Assembly (NCBI GenBank): GCA_014534415.1
Contig: JACVRM010000054.1
Location: forward strand, 1 to 11,989
Direction: 5' to 3'
Source: Thermoleophilia bacterium
GTDB lineage: Bacteria; Actinomycetota; Thermoleophilia; Gaiellales; Gaiellaceae
DNA length: 11,989 bases
The position numbers and the translations under genes were made by a program. Positions 1-5,566 of this stretch are shown in pieces. Numbering within the stretch: the stretch's first letter is position 1; the number at the start of each line of letters is the position of its first letter. Below the pieces are notes generated by a model. That model worked only from the letters and a program-made list of their open reading frames with translations. It did not search any database and had not been told where the DNA came from.

Positions 1-75
1 CCGGGGGGACGCGGCCTGTGGAGGCGGCGGCCACGCTCGGTCTGTAACGACTGCGGCACGAGAAGGGAGGGTTCC

Positions 76-150
76 ATGACTGCGGCAATTCTGCGGCGGA
101 AGCTGAGCAGCTTCGGCACGCCCGTGCTTCGCGAGCGGCTCCGCGGCTGA
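76..150 (+). CDS. Possible 24-residue small ORF with strong SD
   Basis: This is a candidate gene only. An ATG at 76 is preceded by AAGGGAGG (63-70), an excellent anti-SD match at 5-nt spacing, and the frame runs 24 codons to TGA. The peptide is basic (six Arg, one Lys), begins MTAAILRRK and ends LRERLRG, and has no recognisable domain. The same frame stays open back to base 1, so these codons could instead be the 3' end of a longer gene that begins left of the window; the upstream codons include AGG and AGA and do not look strongly coding. It runs convergent to the 52-aa membrane protein gene. The SD is the main support. It could be a leader peptide, a small protein or a chance ORF. Confidence 0.3.
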   Translation: MTAAILRRKLSSFGTPVLRERLRG

Positions 151-179
151 CAGCGGGCGGGGTACAGGCGGCGAGGCGA

Positions 180-195
180 CTGCCTCGTCAGGCAG
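180..195 (-). terminator. Small hairpin downstream of the 52-aa gene
   Basis: CTGCCT/AGGCAG forms a 6-bp perfect stem with a 4-nt loop, starting 8 nt past the minus-strand stop codon. It could serve as a 3' end for the membrane protein gene, or for the candidate small ORF from the other side. No T-tract follows on either strand, so an intrinsic terminator is only weakly supported. Confidence 0.25.
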
Positions 196-203
196 CTTGT
201 CCG

Positions 204-362
204 CTAGAGCAGGTCTACGAGCGAGCGACCCAGCAGGAACAACGCCGTCGCGTAGCCCGCGTAGACGACGAGCAGCGCCATGACGGACGGCATCCCGAAC
301 CCGGCGGCGTCGGCGCTATGTCGCCGCTCGTCGAGCGCCGGTAGCGGGTGCTGCGAATCCAT
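204..362 (-). CDS. Small single-pass membrane protein, 52 aa
   Basis: I do not recognise the family. The 52-residue protein has a polar, charged N-terminal part (about residues 1-23, with DERR) followed by a hydrophobic stretch at about residues 24-45 (MPSVMALLVVYAGYATALFL), then a short GRSLVDLL tail. This predicts one transmembrane helix and no cleavable signal. I chose the ATG at 362. The frame is open further upstream to an ATG at 527, but that extension is Arg-rich and low in complexity, and would run across the likely regulatory region shared with pdxS. No good SD or TANNNT box precedes 362, so the start is uncertain. The gene is divergent from pdxS with 226 bp between the starts. The stop is TAG within a CTAG. 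Function is unknown; small membrane proteins like this often modulate larger membrane partners, but nothing here names one. Confidence 0.5.
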   Translation of the reverse strand: MDSQHPLPALDERRHSADAAGFGMPSVMALLVVYAGYATALFLLGRSLVDLL

Positions 363-576
363 GCCACTGACTGTCGCGTCGATCAGCGAAAATTTGCGCT
401 CTCGTCCGACTGGGGACGGAGTCATCACACCTCGCTCTCGGCTCGGCGTCGCAACGGGGGAGCGGGAAGTATGCAAATTGGCGCGCTTTCGTGCTCGGTG
501 GAGCGTGCCCGACGCGACTCCGGGCATCCCGCAGCGGCCGTCGCGACCGAGCCCGGGACGGCCGGCGGGCGGCGGC

Positions 577-582
577 TAGAAT
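577..582 (+). promoter_or_regulatory. -10 box of pdxS (TAGAAT), leaderless
   Basis: TAGAAT ends exactly 6 nt before the GTG at 589, so a transcript starting about 7 nt after the box would begin at the start codon. No SD lies in front of the GTG and no TTGACA-like -35 is visible at the usual distance. The rest of the 363-588 gap holds no gene I can support. Confidence 0.55.
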
Positions 583-588
583 CGCGGC

Positions 589-1473
589 GTGGCCGAGCTC
601 GGGACCATGCGCGTCAAGACCGGCCTCGCCGAGATGCTCAAGGGCGGGGTCATCATGGACGTCACGACGGCTGACCAGGCGCAGATCGCCGAGGAGGCGG
701 GCGCGGTCGCCGTGATGGCGCTCGAGCGCGTGCCCGCCGACATTCGAGCGCAGGGCGGGGTCGCGCGCATGGCCGACCCGACGAAGATCCGCGAGATCCA
801 GGAGGCCGTGACCATCCCGGTCATGGCGAAGGCCCGCATCGGGCACTTCGTCGAGGCGCAGATCCTCGAGGCGCTCGAGGTCGACTACATCGACGAGAGC
901 GAGGTGCTCACGCCCGCCGACGAGGAGCACCACATCGACAAGTGGAGGTTCACGGTTCCGTTCGTCTGCGGTTGCCGGGATCTCGGCGAGGCGTTCCGCC
1001 GGCTTTCCGAGGGTGCGGCGATGATCCGCACGAAGGGCGAGGCCGGCACGGGTGACATCGTCAATGCCGTCCGCCACATGCGCGCCGTGTTCGGGCACGT
1101 GCGCCGGCTGGGCGCTCTCCGGGAGGACGAGCTGTTCGCCGAGGCGAAGCGCCTCCAGGCGCCGTACGAGCTTGTCCGCTGGGTGGCCGAGAACGGTCGC
1201 CTGCCCGTCGTGACGTTCACCGCCGGCGGAATTGCGACGCCCGCCGACGCGGCGCTCTGCATGCAGCTGGGCGCGGACGGCGTCTTCGTGGGCTCGGGCA
1301 TTTTCAAGTCGGGCAACCCCGCGGAGCGGGCGAAGGCGATCGTCGAGGCAACGACGCACTTCGAGGATGCCGAGATCCTCGCACGCGTCTCTCAGGGCCT
1401 CGGAGATGCGATGAGTGGTCTCTCCGCTGCCGCGCTCGCCCCCGAGCAGCTGCTGGAAACGCGCGGCTGGTAA
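589..1473 (+). CDS. pdxS: Pyridoxal 5'-phosphate synthase, lyase subunit PdxS
   Basis: This is the synthase subunit of the DXP-independent PLP pathway. It joins ribose 5-phosphate, glyceraldehyde 3-phosphate and ammonia into pyridoxal 5'-phosphate in the cytosol; the ammonia comes from PdxT. The 294-residue length equals the Bacillus subtilis protein, and a TIM-barrel family match is obvious throughout. Landmarks fall at the canonical positions: Asp24 in GGVIMDV, the Schiff-base Lys81 in MAKARIGH, Lys149 in RTKGEAGTG, the phosphate loop GADGVFVGSGIFKS, and the C-terminal ERGW-like end (ETRGW). I chose the GTG at 589 because MAELGTMRVKTG aligns with the N-terminus of known PdxS and a TAGAAT box lies 6 nt upstream; an ATG at 607 is the alternative. 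PdxT follows after 231 bp and has its own promoter-like site. Confidence 0.97.
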   Translation: MAELGTMRVKTGLAEMLKGGVIMDVTTADQAQIAEEAGAVAVMALERVPADIRAQGGVARMADPTKIREIQEAVTIPVMAKARIGHFVEAQILEALEVDYIDESEVLTPADEEHHIDKWRFTVPFVCGCRDLGEAFRRLSEGAAMIRTKGEAGTGDIVNAVRHMRAVFGHVRRLGALREDELFAEAKRLQAPYELVRWVAENGRLPVVTFTAGGIATPADAALCMQLGADGVFVGSGIFKSGNPAERAKAIVEATTHFEDAEILARVSQGLGDAMSGLSAAALAPEQLLETRGW

Positions 1474-1474
1474 C

Positions 1475-1515
1475 AACACGAGGGAACCCATGGTTCCCTC
1501 GTGAGCTCCCTCCTT
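1475..1515 (-). repeat. Hairpin repeat copy A (41 bp), after pdxS
   Basis: Read on the minus strand, this begins AAGGAGGGAG and contains a perfect 12-bp stem, CACGAGGGAACC/GGTTCCCTCGTG (1477-1503 on the plus strand), with a 3-nt loop. It matches copy B at 2368-2408 in 33 of 41 positions. One stem pair differs on both sides at once (A-T here, G-C in B), which is a compensatory change. The stem starts 3 nt after the pdxS stop, so it could also end or stabilise the pdxS transcript, but no T-tract follows. Confidence 0.6.
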
Positions 1516-1690
1516 GGAGATCAGACGCGCGGGGCCGCGGTGTGGCTCCACCGGGATGAACCCGGCTCCGCCGACGACCGGATGAACAACTTTTTGGCGG
1601 GCAAGGGCCGATGCCGCTCGACTTCACGCGGAGGTGCTGCCTGTTGGGACGTGGTACGACGAGTAGCCACGGACGACGAAGAGGGCGAAA

Positions 1691-1696
1691 TACAAT
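1691..1696 (+). promoter_or_regulatory. -10 box of pdxT (TACAAT)
   Basis: TACAAT, close to the TATAAT consensus, ends 8 nt before the ATG at 1705. It sits in a locally A-rich patch (GCGAAATACAAT) in an otherwise GC-rich stretch. No SD precedes the ATG, so a leaderless or nearly leaderless transcript is likely. It makes pdxT at least partly independent of pdxS. Confidence 0.5.
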
Positions 1697-1713
1697 CTCC
1701 ACCGATGGTGGAG
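1697..1713. promoter_or_regulatory. Inverted repeat across the pdxT start codon
   Basis: CTCCACC-GAT-GGTGGAG is a perfect 7-bp inverted repeat with a 3-bp centre. It begins immediately after the TACAAT box, and the ATG overlaps the loop and the right arm. In DNA it could be an operator next to the promoter. In a longer pdxS-pdxT transcript it would form a hairpin that hides the start codon. Either role is inference. Confidence 0.4.
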
Positions 1714-2307
1714 CGGGCGCTCATAGGCATCCTCGCGGTGCAGGGCGATGTCCGAGAGCACGCGGCGATGCTGCAGAGGCTCGGCGCAGACGTCGTCGAG
1801 GTCCGCAAGCGGGAGCACCTCGAGTCGCTCGACGGGCTCGTCATCCCGGGTGGGGAGTCGACCGCGATCGGCCGGCTGATCCGCCTGTACGGGATCGAGG
1901 AGACGCTGCGCGGGTTCGAGCGGCCGGTGCTCGGGACGTGCGCCGGGATGATCCTGCTGGCGCGCGACGCGCTCGACGGCGTGCCGGGCCAGCCGCTGCT
2001 CGGCGCGGCCGACATCGTGGTGCGCCGAAACGGCTACGGCCGGCAGGTTCAGAGCTTCGAAGCCGATCTCGACATGGGCGGCGGACCGCCGCTTCGCGGC
2101 GTCTTCATCCGAGCGCCGCGCGTCGTCCACGCCGGCCCGGACGTCGAGGTGCTCGCCGAGCTCGACGGCGATCCAGTGCTCCTGCGCGACGGCCGCGTCG
2201 TCGTCGCCGCGTTTCATCCGGAGCTCGCGGGCGACCCACGCGTGCACGAGCTGTTCCTGGAGTGTGTCGCAGAACATCGAGCGCGTAGGGCGCGTACGGT
2301 TGGCTGA
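1705..2307 (+). CDS. pdxT: Pyridoxal 5'-phosphate synthase, glutaminase subunit PdxT
   Basis: This is the class I glutamine amidotransferase partner of PdxS. It hydrolyses glutamine and channels the ammonia into the PdxS barrel. The protein is 200 residues, close to the family norm of about 190-200. The catalytic triad is complete: nucleophile Cys79 in GTCAGMILLA, His171 and Glu173 in the FHPEL motif. Other family signatures are LAVQGDVREH near the N-terminus, the PGGEST oxyanion-loop motif (residues 49-53), RNGYGRQVQSFEA and GVFIRAP. I chose the ATG at 1705 because MVERALIGILAVQGD matches the family N-terminus; the upstream open frame is unlike PdxT. yebC follows 101 bp later on the same strand. 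Confidence 0.96.
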   Translation: MVERALIGILAVQGDVREHAAMLQRLGADVVEVRKREHLESLDGLVIPGGESTAIGRLIRLYGIEETLRGFERPVLGTCAGMILLARDALDGVPGQPLLGAADIVVRRNGYGRQVQSFEADLDMGGGPPLRGVFIRAPRVVHAGPDVEVLAELDGDPVLLRDGRVVVAAFHPELAGDPRVHELFLECVAEHRARRARTVG

Positions 2308-2408
2308 AACCGCTACGACCGTCCTCCGTACGAGGGAGGCGAGGGCGAACCTTGGTTCGCCCACAGGAAGGAGGGGGTTCGCGGGGGAACCAAGGCTTCC
2401 CACGCGTT
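2308..2408 (+). promoter_or_regulatory. Structured leader between pdxT and yebC
   Basis: The 101-bp gap is almost entirely inverted repeats. There is a CCTCC/GGAGG stem (2323-2339), a perfect 9-bp stem GGGCGAACC/GGTTCGCCC with a TT loop (2343-2362), and the hairpin of repeat copy B (2382-2408), which reaches the base just before the yebC ATG. The two larger hairpins share a GAACC core. No TANNNT box sits at the spacing seen for other genes here, so yebC is probably translated from a leadered message or by read-through from pdxT. Confidence 0.45.
2368..2408 (+). repeat. Hairpin repeat copy B (41 bp), abutting yebC
   Basis: This is the second copy of the repeat at 1475-1515, in inverted orientation, 33 of 41 identical. 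It starts AAGGAGGGGG and contains the stem CGCGGGGGAACC/GCTTCCCACGCG with loop AAG; 10 of 12 pairs form. Its last base is directly followed by the yebC ATG. The AAGGAGGG block is a near-perfect anti-SD match but lies about 33 nt from the start codon, with the hairpin in between. Confidence 0.6.
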
Positions 2409-3164
2409 ATGTCAGGACACAGTAAGTGGTCGTCGATCAAGCACAAGAAAGGCGCGGCCGACGCAAAGCGCGGCAAGCTGTTCTCGAAGCTGTCGCGGGC
2501 GATCATCGTCGCGGCCAGAGAGGGCGGCCCCGACCCCGCCGGGAATCTCGCGCTCCAGAACGCAGTCGAGAAGGCGCGCTCGTTCTCGATGCCGAAGGAC
2601 AACATCGAGCGCGCTATCGCGCGCGGTGCCGGCACGGATTCGGACGCAGCCGCCTACGAGACGGTCGTCTACGAGGGCTACGGGCCGAGTGGCGTGGCGG
2701 TAATGGTCGAGGCGCTGACGGACAACCGCAATCGCACGGCGTCCGAGGTGCGCCACGTGTTCTCGAAGAACGACGGCAACCTCGGCACGTCGGGCGCGGT
2801 CGCATGGCTCTTCGAGCGAAAGGGCATCGTACTCGTCGCCAGTGACGCGGCCGAAGAGGACGAGGTCATGCTCGCCGCGGTCGAGGGCGGGGCGGAAGAC
2901 GTCGAGCAGGAGGGCTCGACGTATCGCGTTACGGCAGCGCTCGAGCATCTGACGGCGGTACGCGAGGCGCTCGAGGCAGCGGGCTTCAGCGTGGAATCCG
3001 CGGAGGCGACCATGGTCCCGAAGACGACCGTCCAAGTCGCCGACCAGGCGACCGCCAAGAAGATCGTGCGGCTGATGGACGCACTAGAGGAGAACGACGA
3101 CGTCCAGGACGTCTATGCGAACTTCGACATCCCGGAGCAGGTGCTCGAAGCGGTCGCGGGCTAG
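2409..3164 (+). CDS. yebC: YebC/PmpR family protein (TACO1-like)
   Basis: This is a 251-residue member of the YebC/TACO1 family, full length. Proteins of this family were first called transcriptional regulators (PmpR). More recent work links bacterial YebC and mitochondrial TACO1 to translation of proline-rich stretches on the ribosome, so the role is best stated as a cytosolic translation factor with possible regulatory effects. Signatures are the N-terminal MSGHSKWSSIKHKKGA, KLFSKLSRAI at residues 23-32, SMPKDNIERAI at 60-70, EALTDNRNRTASEVRH at 101-116 and GNLGTSGAVAWLF at 123-135. I chose the ATG at 2409 because the family N-terminus starts exactly there. The gene sits between PLP synthesis and ruvCAB, as in many actinobacteria. 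Its TAG stop shares CTAG with the convergent gene. Confidence 0.95.
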   Translation: MSGHSKWSSIKHKKGAADAKRGKLFSKLSRAIIVAAREGGPDPAGNLALQNAVEKARSFSMPKDNIERAIARGAGTDSDAAAYETVVYEGYGPSGVAVMVEALTDNRNRTASEVRHVFSKNDGNLGTSGAVAWLFERKGIVLVASDAAEEDEVMLAAVEGGAEDVEQEGSTYRVTAALEHLTAVREALEAAGFSVESAEATMVPKTTVQVADQATAKKIVRLMDALEENDDVQDVYANFDIPEQVLEAVAG

Positions 3165-4027
3165 CGTACTGCGACGGCGGCACTGCGAACGGTCACGCCG
3201 CCCAGGGTCACCGCGACGCGGTAGCGGCCGGGGCGAGGCGCCGCAACGCGGTACGTCCCAGACATGGACGTGCGCGTGGTGCGTACGACGCCACCGCTCG
3301 CGCGCTCGAGGACGACCTTGACGCCCACGAGCGGATTCGCGAAGGCGTCGACCACTCGGCCGCGCAGCACGCGGCGCGCGGGCACCGTGCGGATGGAGAC
3401 GGTCTTCGGCGGCAGGGCTCCGTCCACACGCACGCCCGAGAGCGCCATGAGGGCCTGCCCGCGGTTCCACGTCGACGCGAGGAACGAGCCGAGCACCAGG
3501 TAATCGCCGGAGGGCGAGGAGTCGGAGCTCGGGCTCTGCAGCAAGAAGCGGACGATCGCCTGGAGACCCGCCCCGAGCGGTACCGCCAGCGCAGCCTCGA
3601 ATCTCGCGCGCTCGGCGGTCAGCACGAAGTAGCCGGGCAGGGCGCCGACCTGGCGCCCGCCCGCGACGAGCGGGACGGAGAGGTCATTCTTCTGATCTTC
3701 CCGCCAGCCGTTCGCGGTCGCCGCTGCGGCCGCGCGCGCGGCGTCCAGAGTACGGTCGCGGAAGACGACCGACCACTCCATCGTTGCCCTCTCGGCCTCC
3801 TCCGGGCGCCCGGCCGGCCAGTACGGCGGGCCCAGCCACGCGCCGGGCGCATGCGCAGAGTACTCGGGCGGCGAGTTCAGGATCACGTGGACATGGCCAG
3901 GGAAGCCCTGCGTCTCCGGCGTCCCCGCGTCGGCCACGCGGACACGCTCGACGATCCCGGCCGCGGACGTCCCGGCGGCGGCCAGCGCGACGACGGCCGC
4001 AACAACCGCAGTTAGCATTCGGTGCAC
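3161..4027 (-). CDS. Secreted protein with carboxypeptidase-regulatory-like domain
   Basis: This is an exported protein of 288 residues with no specific function recognised. Residues 1-24 form a Sec signal peptide (short basic start MHRM, hydrophobic AVVAAVVALAAAG, cleavage probable near TSA-AG). The middle part (about 25-215) is unfamiliar. The C-terminal part (about 219-288: LRGRVVDAFANPLVGVKVVL, then SGTYRVAAPRPGRYRVAVTL) is a typical beta-sandwich of the carboxypeptidase regulatory-like/Cna-B-like type, common in cell-surface and secreted proteins. I chose the GTG at 4027 because a TACCTT box lies 7 nt upstream; a TTG at 4036 and an ATG at 4018 are in frame alternatives. It lies 36 bp after the lipoprotein gene on the same strand and runs convergent to yebC, with overlapping stop codons. 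Confidence 0.75.
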   Translation of the reverse strand: MHRMLTAVVAAVVALAAAGTSAAGIVERVRVADAGTPETQGFPGHVHVILNSPPEYSAHAPGAWLGPPYWPAGRPEEAERATMEWSVVFRDRTLDAARAAAAATANGWREDQKNDLSVPLVAGGRQVGALPGYFVLTAERARFEAALAVPLGAGLQAIVRFLLQSPSSDSSPSGDYLVLGSFLASTWNRGQALMALSGVRVDGALPPKTVSIRTVPARRVLRGRVVDAFANPLVGVKVVLERASGGVVRTTRTSMSGTYRVAAPRPGRYRVAVTLGGVTVRSAAVAVR

Positions 4028-4034
4028 GAAAATC

Positions 4035-4040
4035 AAGGTA
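4035..4040 (-). promoter_or_regulatory. -10 box of the secreted-protein gene (TACCTT)
   Basis: On the minus strand TACCTT is followed by 7 nt (GATTTTC) and then GTG at 4027. There is no SD in front of that GTG. The box lies in the 36-bp gap between the two exported-protein genes, so the second gene can be transcribed alone. Confidence 0.4.
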
Positions 4041-4041
4041 G

Positions 4042-4080
4042 CGGAGCTCCCGAACGGTGAACGTCAGCCGGGGAGCTCCG
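4042..4080. repeat. Paired GGAGCTCC palindromes / 10-bp inverted repeat
   Basis: CGGAGCTCCC (4042-4051) and GGGAGCTCCG (4071-4080) are perfect 10-bp complements around a 19-nt loop that covers the lipoprotein stop codon. Each arm itself contains the 8-bp palindrome GGAGCTCC, with 29 bp between the copies. It can be read as a terminator-like stem for the lipoprotein gene or as two operator sites beside the TACCTT box. No T-tract follows on the minus strand. Confidence 0.45.
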
Positions 4081-4924
4081 ACGCCGGGCGCGCGCGGGCG
4101 GGAGCCTCGATCGCGACGGGCTCGTTTGGATTCTCGACGGTCAGCTCGACCTCCAGCTTGGCGCCGACCACGGAGCCGAACGCTGCGCGGAGGACGTTCG
4201 GCGCGTCGAGGCCGAGGTCGACGTCGATCGCCAGGCGGCGCAGCAGCCGGTCGTGTTCGCCGGTCAGGACCTCGATGCGCGCCTCTTCGGCGGCCTCCCG
4301 GAGGCGCTTCGCGTCGGCCGGGCCGAGCGCGCGCGTCTCCTGAACGCCGAAGCTCTTCGCAAGCTGGAGCAGAGCGCGAGTCGCGTTTGGGACGTCGAGG
4401 CGCGCCTCGATGCGGTCGGTTTCGTCACCGGCGATCTCGGCTCCGTCGGACATCTCCGGGTCGACGAGCCAGTCGTCGATCGCGAGCCGCTCGAGACCGC
4501 GCGCGCTGACGGCTTCGCCGGCGCCGAGCAGCTGCCGCTGCTGTTCGGCCGGCAGCGCGTACGTCTCGTCGCCCACCGTGACGAACGCCTTGCCGCCGAC
4601 CGCGGTAAGCGTGACCGGCGCGCCCGTGTCTCCGAATCGCGTGTAGTCGATCCGAAACTCCGCCGGGCCACCGCCCGGCGGCAGCGTAAACGGTCCCTGG
4701 ACCTCGAATCCGACGTACTCCGCGTCGCCGGCTTTCGGATCGACGACGACGCGCACGTCGAGTGTCCCGCTGCGGATCTCGCCGAGCTTCGCGGCCGTCT
4801 CGGACAGAGCCTGCCGTGCATCGCCGCCGCGGTCGCCGTTTGGGCCGCAGCCCACGGCGAGCAAGAGGAGCATCGCGACGGAGGCGACTGCGCGCCTCAC
4901 GGCGGGGTCGTGGTCGTGGTGCAT
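4064..4924 (-). CDS. Lipoprotein, LppX/LprG-like
   Basis: This is a predicted lipoprotein of 286 residues. The N-terminus (residues 1-25) is a lipoprotein signal: HHDHDPAVRR, a hydrophobic run VASVAMLLLL, and the lipobox LAVGC with Cys26 as the lipidated residue, followed by a G/D-rich linker. The mature part, with TAAKLGEIRSGTLDVRVVV, GFEVQGPFTLPPG, FRIDYTRFGD and GGKAFVTVGDETYALP, resembles the LppX/LprAFG half-barrel lipoproteins that carry lipids in actinobacteria. This is judged from pattern alone, so the family name is tentative. The ATG at 4924 has an SD AGGGAG 6 nt upstream (4931-4936), unlike most neighbours, so this gene has a leadered mRNA. It is divergent from ruvC with 153 bp between the starts, and the secreted-protein gene follows it after 36 bp. 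It probably sits on the outer face of the membrane. Confidence 0.75.
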   Translation of the reverse strand: MHHDHDPAVRRAVASVAMLLLLAVGCGPNGDRGGDARQALSETAAKLGEIRSGTLDVRVVVDPKAGDAEYVGFEVQGPFTLPPGGGPAEFRIDYTRFGDTGAPVTLTAVGGKAFVTVGDETYALPAEQQRQLLGAGEAVSARGLERLAIDDWLVDPEMSDGAEIAGDETDRIEARLDVPNATRALLQLAKSFGVQETRALGPADAKRLREAAEEARIEVLTGEHDRLLRRLAIDVDLGLDAPNVLRAAFGSVVGAKLEVELTVENPNEPVAIEAPARARPASELPG

Positions 4925-5065
4925 CCTCGTCTCCCTGGCGGGCGTCTCGCCGGTGGCGCCTCGGCGGAGGGTGGTGTAGTCGGTGATGGTGCCGCCGCCG
5001 TCAGTGTGGCCGTTCGTCCTTGCTCACGGATCCTTTCGCGAGGAAGGAACGTCCGCCGGGGTCCG

Positions 5066-5071
5066 TAACCT
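5066..5071 (+). promoter_or_regulatory. -10 box of ruvC (TAACCT), leaderless
   Basis: TAACCT ends 6 nt before the GTG at 5078, the same spacing as for pdxS and rel. No SD is positioned for that GTG; the nearest purine-rich block (GAGGAAGGAA, 5039-5048) is about 30 nt away. No clear -35 is seen. Confidence 0.5.
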
Positions 5072-5077
5072 CGCGCC

Positions 5078-5566
5078 GTGAAGGTTCTCGGCATCGACCC
5101 GGGCACGGCTGCTTGCGGCTACGGCCTCGTTCGCCAGGACGGAAACCGGCTGCACGTCGTCGACCACGGGGCGTGGAAGACGCGACCCGGCGAGCCGCTC
5201 GCCGACCGCCTCAAGGCCGTCTTCGACGCGATCGGCGATCTCATCGACGCGCATGCGCCGGTGGCGGTCGCGCTCGAGGAGTCGTTCGTCGGCGCCGACG
5301 CCCGCACGGCCCTGTCCGTGGGCCAGGCGCGCGGCGCCATCCTCGTCGCTGCGGCGGCACGCGAGGTGCGTTGCATCGAATATGCGCCCGCGCGCGTGAA
5401 GCAGGCCGTCTGCGGCTACGGACGCGCCGACAAGGCTCAAGTGCAGCGCATGGTGCAGGCGATCCTGCGCATGGAGCGCGCCCCGACGCCGGACCACGCC
5501 TCCGACGCGCTGGCCGTTGCGATCTGCCACGCGCTCGCGCCGCCGCTGCTGGAGCTGGCGTCGTGA
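5078..5566 (+). CDS. ruvC: Holliday junction resolvase RuvC
   Basis: RuvC is a dimeric, metal-dependent endonuclease that cuts Holliday junctions during recombination and repair, acting with the RuvAB branch-migration motor. The 162-residue protein has the RNase H-like fold signatures: VLGIDPGT with catalytic Asp7, VALEESFVG with Glu67, SVGQARGAILV, and the C-terminal DHASDALAVAICHA with His140 and Asp143. As in Thermus and many actinobacterial RuvC, the third metal ligand position is His rather than the Asp of E. coli. The GTG start follows from MKVLGIDPG, which matches the family start. ruvA begins inside the last codons (GTGA overlap), so the three ruv genes form an operon led by this gene. 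Confidence 0.96.
   Translation: MKVLGIDPGTAACGYGLVRQDGNRLHVVDHGAWKTRPGEPLADRLKAVFDAIGDLIDAHAPVAVALEESFVGADARTALSVGQARGAILVAAAAREVRCIEYAPARVKQAVCGYGRADKAQVQRMVQAILRMERAPTPDHASDALAVAICHALAPPLLELAS

Larger units (their letters stand above)
1474..1704. other. pdxS-pdxT intergenic region, 231 bp
   Basis: After the hairpin repeat (1475-1515) the region holds a short stem CCGGG/CCCGG (1551-1565, 5-nt loop) and the sequence GATGAAC twice (1555-1561 and 1581-1587). The pdxT frame stays open back to 1501, but those residues do not resemble the PdxT N-terminus. The region ends with the pdxT -10 box. I see no gene in it. In many actinobacteria pdxS and pdxT lie closer together or have a single thioesterase gene between them. 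Confidence 0.5.

Noticed and set aside
1477..1503. The perfect 12-bp stem after pdxS as an ordinary intrinsic terminator
   Set aside because: There is no T-tract on either side, and the same structure recurs upstream of yebC, where a terminator would be out of place; a repeat element fits better. A Rho-independent role cannot be fully excluded.
316..1551. A 411-codon open frame on the minus strand
   Set aside because: It is antisense to pdxS, low in complexity and Arg-rich, with no start signal.
1501..1704. N-terminal extension of PdxT starting at 1501
   Set aside because: The extra 68 residues do not resemble PdxT, and the family N-terminus begins at 1705 just after a -10 box.
4253..5068. 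A 271-codon plus-strand ORF across the lipoprotein region
   Set aside because: It is antisense to the lipoprotein gene, which has a lipobox and a proper SD. The ORF has no domain or start signal.
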